A stretch of 64,000 nucleotides of DNA from Clostridiales bacterium. GTDB lineage: Bacteria > Bacillota > Clostridia > Oscillospirales > Acutalibacteraceae. Below, in pieces: positions 58,955 to 64,000 of this stretch. The position numbers and the translations under genes are program-made. How positions within the stretch are numbered: the first letter of the stretch is position 1; each line of letters opens with the position of its first letter. The stretch is from NCBI GenBank assembly GCA_019415945.1, contig DXYF01000033.1:1-64000 (forward strand), read 5' to 3'. A model generated the notes under the pieces. It did not search any database. It was not told the origin of the DNA and saw only the letters and a program-made list of their open reading frames with translations.

Positions 58955-59542
58955 ATGGATAATAATTACAATAACGGTTATAACAATCCGCAGGATAACA
59001 ATCAAATGCCAAATGCTCAAAATGATATGCCTAATTATCAAGAGCAGTACAATCAGATGTACGGTCAGCAGAATACTCAGCCGCAGTATAATCAACAGCC
59101 GTATGAGCAGCAGAATACTCAGCAGCCGTATAGTCAGCAGCCGTACGGCCAGCAGAATACTCAGCCGCAGTATAGTCAGCAGTCGTACGACCAACAGCAG
59201 TATAATCAGCAGCAGTACGGTCAGCAATATGCTCAGCCGTATAATTACAATACTCAATATCAGCAGCCTGTTAATGAGGACGGCAAGAGCATGGCAATTG
59301 CTTCATTAGTACTCGGTATTGTATCGTTTTTCTGCTGCGGTACAATATGTTCTATCCTTGGTTTGATTTTCGGAATTATTTCAAAGAAAAGACAGCCTGA
59401 AAACAACGGCATGGCAACAGCAGGTATAGTTTTATCAGTTATTGCTCTTGTTTTGGGATTAATTTTTATAATACTATATTTTTCAGGTGTAATTACACTT
59501 TACAACTACAACTACGGCTACGACTACGACTACTATTATTAA
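58955..59542 (+). CDS. DUF4190 membrane protein with a Q/N/Y/P-rich N-terminal domain
   Basis: The protein has 195 residues from ATG 58955 (GAGGAGG upstream). Residues 1-105 are a low-complexity cytoplasmic domain of Gln, Asn, Tyr and Pro, built on units like QQNTQPQYNQQPY. Two membrane helices follow (MAIASLVLGIVSFFCCGTICSILGLIFGII and MATAGIVLSVIALVLGLIFIILYF), matching DUF4190, and a Tyr/Asp/Asn-rich tail ends the protein. Function unknown; the domain looks like a phase-separating or adhesive segment. The consensus promoter implies strong expression. Confidence 0.88.
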   Translation: MDNNYNNGYNNPQDNNQMPNAQNDMPNYQEQYNQMYGQQNTQPQYNQQPYEQQNTQQPYSQQPYGQQNTQPQYSQQSYDQQQYNQQQYGQQYAQPYNYNTQYQQPVNEDGKSMAIASLVLGIVSFFCCGTICSILGLIFGIISKKRQPENNGMATAGIVLSVIALVLGLIFIILYFSGVITLYNYNYGYDYDYYY

Positions 59543-59576
59543 TTGTTTTTAAGTTTAAGAAGAATTTAAATTTTGC

Positions 59577-59602
59577 AAAGGGCGGACTTTGGTTCGCCCT
59601 TT
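59577..59602 (+). terminator. Hairpin terminator after the DUF4190 gene
   Basis: AAAGGGCG (59577-59584) pairs with CGCCCTTT (59595-59602), ending in a TTTTG tail. It lies just before the DUF2752 gene and may only partly stop transcription. Confidence 0.75.
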
Positions 59603-59618
59603 TGATTTGGAGAAAATT

Positions 59619-60017
59619 ATGAAAAAATATAGTATATGGCAAAAAACAGCAGTAATAATCTGTCCTCTTATTTCGGCTGTGCTGCTTTATTTTTTGGCTG
59701 GTTATATAGCTTCGCATTTTATGCTTCCCGGTTGTATGACATATCAGTTTTTAGGAATATACTGCCCGGGATGCGGAATGACCCGCTCGGTTATCGCTCT
59801 GCTGCACGGAGATGTATTTCTGTCGTTAAGGCAAAACGCATTTGTGATTTTCGCAATTATAGTTGCCGTAGTACTTTATATTCGCTTTGCACTGAGATTT
59901 TTCAGCATACATTTAAAACCATTAAAACTAAGCAAGAAAGCAATTTATTTATTTTTAATTGCTGCCGCACTGTATTCTGTGCTTCGCAATTTTATTCCTG
60001 CCATAGCACCCATATAA
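59619..60017 (+). CDS. DUF2752 membrane protein
   Basis: The protein has 132 residues from ATG 59619 (TTGGAGAAAATT upstream) with three or four membrane helices. The family signature is GIYCPGCGMTRSVIALLHGDVFLSLRQNAFVI, a CPGCGMTR motif near the first span. Function unknown. It often accompanies DUF4190 genes in Firmicutes, as here. Confidence 0.92.
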   Translation: MKKYSIWQKTAVIICPLISAVLLYFLAGYIASHFMLPGCMTYQFLGIYCPGCGMTRSVIALLHGDVFLSLRQNAFVIFAIIVAVVLYIRFALRFFSIHLKPLKLSKKAIYLFLIAAALYSVLRNFIPAIAPI

Positions 60018-60085
60018 AAAACTTGCTATTTGCGGAAATTTGGTTTAAAATATGGTTACTATAAATAATGAAAAGAGTGGTAATT

Positions 60086-60607
60086 ATGAGTAACAATCCC
60101 ATTGTGACTATTGAAATGGAAAACTCAAAGATCATAAAAGCTGAGCTTTATCCCGATGCAGCACCCAACACCGTTAATAATTTTATAAGCCTTGCAAACA
60201 GCGGGTATTACGACGGCCTTGGATTTCACCGTGTAATTTACGGCTTTATGATACAGGGCGGCTGTCCCGACGGAACAGGCTGCGGCGGCCCCGGTTATTC
60301 AATTAAAGGTGAGTTTTCCGCAAACGGATTCCAAAATGATTTAAAGCACACCGAGGGCGTTCTCTCTATGGCTCGCTCAATGATGCCGGATTCTGCGGGC
60401 TCCCAGTTCTTCATCATGCACAAGGCGGCTCCGCACCTTGACGGTCAGTATGCGGCTTTTGGAAAGGTGATTGAGGGTATGGATGCGGTAAACGAAATCG
60501 CAGAGTGTGATACCGATTTTTCGGACAAGCCGCTTGACCCTCAGATTATGAAAAAAGTTACCGTAGAAACCTTTGGTGTAACTTATCCTCAGCCCGAAAA
60601 GGTTTAA
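60086..60607 (+). CDS. Cyclophilin-type peptidyl-prolyl isomerase
   Basis: The 173-residue enzyme catalyses prolyl cis-trans isomerisation in the cytoplasm. Core: NTVNNFISLANSGYYDGLGFHRVIYGFMIQGGCPDGTGCGGPGY, then LSMARSMMPDSAGSQFFIMHKAAPHLDGQYAAFGKVIEGMD, with Arg and Phe of the active site intact. No signal peptide. The Met at 60086 is preferred over an upstream frame at 60068. Confidence 0.95.
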   Translation: MSNNPIVTIEMENSKIIKAELYPDAAPNTVNNFISLANSGYYDGLGFHRVIYGFMIQGGCPDGTGCGGPGYSIKGEFSANGFQNDLKHTEGVLSMARSMMPDSAGSQFFIMHKAAPHLDGQYAAFGKVIEGMDAVNEIAECDTDFSDKPLDPQIMKKVTVETFGVTYPQPEKV

Positions 60608-60638
60608 AACCTAAAACAGTAAAGAAAGGAAATTTATT

Positions 60639-61652
60639 ATGAATGTATTGCTTGCAGGCGGTGCCGGATATATAGGTACTCATACCTGTGTGGAGCTTAT
60701 TAACGCAGGGCATGATGTTGTTATTGCAGATAACTTTTCAAACAGCTGTCCCGAAGCAGTAGCTCGCACGGAAGAAATTACAGGGAGAAAAATTCCTCTT
60801 TATGAGGCTGATGTATGCGATAAAAACGCACTGGACAAAATCTTTTCCGAAAACAGCATTGACGCGGTAATTCACTTTGCGGGACTGAAGGCGGTAGGCG
60901 AGAGCTGTGAAAAGCCGGTTGAATACTACAGAAATAATATAGATTCAACTCTGTCTTTGCTTGAAACAATGAAAAAATACTCTGTAAACAGATTTATATT
61001 CAGTTCTTCGGCAACTGTTTACGGAACACCCAAGACAGTGCCGCTTGTGGAAACAATGCCGACCGGCACTCCGACAAATCCGTATGGCTGGACAAAGCTG
61101 ATGATGGAGCAGATACTTTCCGATACTGCAAATGCAAACCCCGATATGTCAATCGTAATTTTAAGATACTTTAATCCCATCGGTGCTCATGAGAGCGGCA
61201 GAATAGGAGAGGATCCAAACGGAATTCCGAACAATCTTATGCCCTACATAACGCAGGTTGCGGCAGGCAGACTTAAATGCTTAGGTGTGTTCGGCAACGA
61301 TTATGATACGCACGACGGTACGGGAGTGCGTGACTATATTCATGTTGTTGACCTTGCAAAGGGTCATGTTAAGGCGATTGACTATTCCGCACAGCATAAG
61401 GGAACCGAGATATTTAATCTCGGAACAGGTACCGGTTACAGTGTGCTTGATATTGTAAAGGCTTTTTCAAGGGTAAATAATATTGATATTCCATATGAAA
61501 TCAAGCCACGCCGTGCAGGCGACATTGCCGAATGTTATGCCGATGCGTCAAAAGCAGAAAAAATTCTCGGTTGGACTGCCGAAAAAGGGCTTGACGATAT
61601 GTGCAGAGATTCGTGGAATTGGCAATCTAACAATGTGAATGGTTATAAATAA
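60639..61652 (+). CDS. galE: UDP-glucose 4-epimerase
   Basis: The 337-residue NAD-dependent epimerase interconverts UDP-Glc and UDP-Gal. It has the NAD motif GGAGYIGTHTC at residues 6-16, Ser in FSSSATVYG, and the YxxxK pair in YGWTKLMMEQ. AAAGGAAA precedes the ATG. No Leloir partners (galK, galT) are adjacent. An inverted repeat just downstream may be shared with the next promoter. Confidence 0.96.
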   Translation: MNVLLAGGAGYIGTHTCVELINAGHDVVIADNFSNSCPEAVARTEEITGRKIPLYEADVCDKNALDKIFSENSIDAVIHFAGLKAVGESCEKPVEYYRNNIDSTLSLLETMKKYSVNRFIFSSSATVYGTPKTVPLVETMPTGTPTNPYGWTKLMMEQILSDTANANPDMSIVILRYFNPIGAHESGRIGEDPNGIPNNLMPYITQVAAGRLKCLGVFGNDYDTHDGTGVRDYIHVVDLAKGHVKAIDYSAQHKGTEIFNLGTGTGYSVLDIVKAFSRVNNIDIPYEIKPRRAGDIAECYADASKAEKILGWTAEKGLDDMCRDSWNWQSNNVNGYK

Positions 61653-61711
61653 CAAAAACTGTATTTTGCTTTTGTGCAACATTACAAAAAAACATATTTC
61701 TTAAAAAAAAT

Positions 61712-61763
61712 ATCCGTTAAAAGAGATTTTTTATTGACTTTTAACGGATTGTTGTTATATAAT
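61712..61763 (+). promoter_or_regulatory. Promoter of the starch-binding protein with overlapping inverted repeat
   Basis: TTGACT (61734-61739) and TATAAT (61758-61763) are 18 bp apart. A perfect 11-bp inverted repeat, ATCCGTTAAAA (61712-61722) / TTTTAACGGAT (61739-61749), brackets the -35 and enters the spacer. It may be an operator, or the terminator of galE. Confidence 0.7.
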
Positions 61764-61807
61764 ATTAGTGCTTATAGAAGCATTACTAAATAAGGAGGAA
61801 AAGAGAA

Positions 61808-64000
61808 ATGTTCAAAAAAGCAATTAGCCTTTTATTGTCATTGATGCTTATTGTTACATCATTGTCAGTAACCATATTCAGCGTTTCTGCTGCAGGTTCT
61901 ACATATGTTGTAGCAGGTGTTCCAGCTCTTTGCGGTACTGAATGGGATCCCAGCCCTGAAACATCAGCAGATAATGTTATGACAGCAAAGGGCGACGGTA
62001 CATACGAAAAGGTATATACCGATGTGGCTGTCGGAAAAGACTACCAGGTTAAAATCGCTGAGACCACAGCAGACGGTGCTCAGAATTGGTACGGAATTGA
62101 CGGCGGCGAGGATAACTTTACATTCAATGTTACTTCCGTTTGCGATGTAACAGTAAACTTCGACCCATCAACTCTTAAGCTCACTGTAACAGGTGACGGT
62201 GTTGAGATTCCTACTGAACTCAACATTGAGTCAATGCGTGCCGTAGGTAACGGTGACGGTGCATGGCTTAACGGTGTAAACTGGGATCCGGCTGCCGATG
62301 AAAACCTTATGACTGAGGTTGAACCCGGTGTTTACGAGATTACTTACACAGATGTTGATGCATTCGATAACTACCAGGTTAAGTTCGCTGCTAACGGCAG
62401 CTGGGCTGTAAACTGGGGCGGTACATATGCAGGTTCAGGCGTTGAGTCAGATGCTGTTTTCAATGGTCAGGATAACATCACAGTTGATGTTCCTTATGAA
62501 CTTGCCGATGTAACAATCAGACTTGATATCACAGGTTTTGATTATGCTACAAAACAGGGTGCTAAGTTCACAGTAACAGTTGAAGATGTTACAAATGAGA
62601 CAACAGAGGCTACAGAAGCTACTGAGGCTACAGAGGCAACTGAGACAACAGAAGCAACTGAGGCAACAGAAGCTACACAGGCTACTGAGCCTACAACAGC
62701 TGCAGCAGGCGGTCTTACAGTTAACGCTACTTCTAACTACTTCCCCGCATATTCAGTAAACCTCTCTGATGACGAAGAATATGTAACAGTTACATATTTC
62801 ATCGAGAGTGAAAAGAATATACTTAATGTTCAGTGGGAAATGTACTATGACCCCAATGTTCTTCAGTTTGAAAATGCTGTTAATGTGAATGAAGAAGGCA
62901 CAGGTATAAACCTTATGCCATCGGTTGATGACCTTGTATGGAACAATAAGGTTGACGAAGGAAAAATCCTCGGAAATGCTACTAAGCTCGGCCTTTATAA
63001 GATTACAGGCGGCAGAGTTCCGTTTGTAACAGCTACATTTAAGATAGTTGGCAGCGGTGAAACAACTGTTGACCTTAACATCAGTGTTCTTACGCTTTCA
63101 CTTATCAGCTACGATAACTTCATGACTGATCCTGATGAGGAAGAGCTTGTTATTAACAACGGTGTTATCTTAGATACACCTACAAAGCCTGTTCGTGATA
63201 CAGTTCCTCATGCAGGTTTGTATGATAAAACTGCTACAAATCCTGTTGTAGAACCTACACAGGCAACAGAAGCTACTGAGATAACGGAAGTTACAGAAGC
63301 TACGGAAGTTACAGAAGCAACAGAGGTTACTGAGGCAACAGAGGTTACTGAGGCAACAGAAGCAACAGAAGCTACTGAGGCAACAGAAGCAACAGAAGCT
63401 ACTGAGGCAACAGAACCAACAACAGAACCCACACAGCCTGCAGGCGATACAGTATATGTAGTAGCCGGAAATGCTGAATTTGCAGGTCTTGAGTGGGACG
63501 GTTCACCCGAAACTGCTGCTGATAATATCATGACAGACAACGGTGACGGAACCTATTCTAAGGTATTTACAGCAACCCCCGCTATGGAAAAGGCTCAGGT
63601 AAAGGTTGTTGAAAATGTTGCTGACGGTACTCAGAACTGGATTGGCGATGCTACAGGCAACAACATTACATTCAATGTTTTAACAGAGTGTGATGTAACG
63701 GTTACTTATAACCCCACAACACAGGAAATCACTGTAACAGGTGACGGTGTTGAAATGGTAACAGAACTTGTTGTTGAATCAATGCGTGCCGTAGGTAACG
63801 GTGACGGTAACTGGCTCAACGGCGTATCATGGGATCCTGCAGCTGACGAAAACCTTATGACAGAGGTTGCTGATAAGATTTACTCAATCACATACACAGA
63901 CATTGACACATACGATAACTACCAGGTTAAGTTTGCTGCAAACGGCAGCTGGGCTGATAACTGGAGCGGCGTATATGCCGGTTCAGGTGTAGAAACAGAG
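61808..64000 (+). CDS. Secreted starch-binding scaffold-like protein (X25 modules, cohesin-like), partial
   Basis: The gene starts at ATG 61808 (AAGGAGG upstream) and is still open at the window edge, at least 731 codons. It has a signal peptide (residues 1-29, ending SVSAAG). Next is a pair of X25-like beta modules (YVVAGVPALCGTEWDPSPETSADNVM.. and ESMRAVGNGDGAWLNGVNWDPAADENLMTEV), a Thr/Glu linker (about 262-301), a cohesin-like domain (about 303-460), a second Thr/Glu/Val linker (about 481-543) and another X25 pair. The order resembles amylosome proteins of R. bromii. Starch binding is known for X25-type modules; the cohesin call is by pattern only. Confidence 0.85.
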   Translation, partial: MFKKAISLLLSLMLIVTSLSVTIFSVSAAGSTYVVAGVPALCGTEWDPSPETSADNVMTAKGDGTYEKVYTDVAVGKDYQVKIAETTADGAQNWYGIDGGEDNFTFNVTSVCDVTVNFDPSTLKLTVTGDGVEIPTELNIESMRAVGNGDGAWLNGVNWDPAADENLMTEVEPGVYEITYTDVDAFDNYQVKFAANGSWAVNWGGTYAGSGVESDAVFNGQDNITVDVPYELADVTIRLDITGFDYATKQGAKFTVTVEDVTNETTEATEATEATEATETTEATEATEATQATEPTTAAAGGLTVNATSNYFPAYSVNLSDDEEYVTVTYFIESEKNILNVQWEMYYDPNVLQFENAVNVNEEGTGINLMPSVDDLVWNNKVDEGKILGNATKLGLYKITGGRVPFVTATFKIVGSGETTVDLNISVLTLSLISYDNFMTDPDEEELVINNGVILDTPTKPVRDTVPHAGLYDKTATNPVVEPTQATEATEITEVTEATEVTEATEVTEATEVTEATEATEATEATEATEATEATEPTTEPTQPAGDTVYVVAGNAEFAGLEWDGSPETAADNIMTDNGDGTYSKVFTATPAMEKAQVKVVENVADGTQNWIGDATGNNITFNVLTECDVTVTYNPTTQEITVTGDGVEMVTELVVESMRAVGNGDGNWLNGVSWDPAADENLMTEVADKIYSITYTDIDTYDNYQVKFAANGSWADNWSGVYAGSGVETE
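62593..62712 (+). repeat. Thr-Glu-Ala linker repeats, first linker
   Basis: The coding DNA repeats TEA triplets (ACA/ACT-GAG/GAA-GCT/GCA), giving about a dozen T-E-A/T-E-T units between the X25 pair and the cohesin-like domain. It is typical of flexible, probably glycosylated linkers in cell-surface carbohydrate-binding proteins. Confidence 0.8.
63250..63437 (+). repeat. Thr-Glu-Val/Ala linker repeats, second linker
   Basis: About 20 T-E-x units, some TEV, link the cohesin-like domain to the second X25 pair. An apparent leftward frame in this stretch is only the antisense of the repeat. Confidence 0.8.

Noticed and set aside
58934..59257. Leftward Leu/Ile/Val-rich ORF, membrane-protein-like
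   Set aside because: It is the antisense of the Q/N/Y codons; hydrophobic only because CAG/CAA/AAT reverse to Leu/Ile-type codons.
63208..63540. Leftward Val/Ala/Ser-rich ORF
   Set aside because: It is the antisense reading of the Thr/Glu linker repeats; no ribosome site.

Overview
The window looks like a low-to-mid GC gut Firmicute of the Ruminococcaceae/Oscillospiraceae, most reminiscent of Ruminococcus bromii. The reasons are the order of the core genes (ylxM-ffh-rpsP-khpA, phoH-ybeY-dgkA-era-yqzL-recO), strong sigma-A promoters, Firmicute-type HPr with His15 and Ser46, and a secreted protein at the right edge with paired X25-like modules around a cohesin-like module, as in starch 'amylosome' proteins. 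The species call is an inference. No rRNA, tRNA or CRISPR array was seen.

Bases 1 to about 17.6 kb are the transfer region of a Tn1549-type integrative conjugative element (ICE), visibly richer in G+C than the core. It runs: 5'-truncated SpaA-type adhesin, DUF4406 protein, pilin-like DUF3852 protein, VirB6-like, VirB3-like, sortase B, a HipA-like kinase with its own promoter, VirB4, NlpC/P60 hydrolase, pentapeptide protein, amidoligase (frameshifted) plus gamma-glutamylcyclotransferase, VirD4 coupling protein and a helix-turn-helix protein. Relaxase and integrase are not in the window.

From 17.7 to about 26.5 kb is envelope-sensing cargo: an excisionase-like HTH, a histidine kinase/response regulator pair, a lone receiver domain, two lipoproteins, DUF4234 and DUF3137 proteins, LemA and a DUF2207 protein. 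From 26 to 29 kb the DNA is decaying: a WYL-regulator stump, a frameshifted cysteine-rich KTR gene, an alpha/beta hydrolase, a PadR gene cut by a TGA, and remnants of a nucleotide-binding domain and an XRE regulator. Three genes between 25.6 and 27.9 kb carry a stop exactly where a Trp codon is expected, and three further genes in the element are frameshifted.

From about 29 kb the sequence is host chromosome. It begins with a SLOG/RHH/XRE cluster and an ArsC/Spx-like protein. Next is a cupin/ferredoxin/Crp-Fnr locus with two matching operator-like sites, each placed exactly as a class II activator site. The SRP/rpsP operon runs leftward; the phoH to trmD block, ptsH, uvrC, rsmD and coaD run rightward. 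Then come putP (leftward), an AT-rich subtilase plus acyltransferase pair, alr-polA-LMW phosphatase-rimI-tsaD, a Q/N/Y-rich membrane protein, DUF2752, cyclophilin, galE, and the start of the starch-binding scaffold-like gene, which runs off the right edge.
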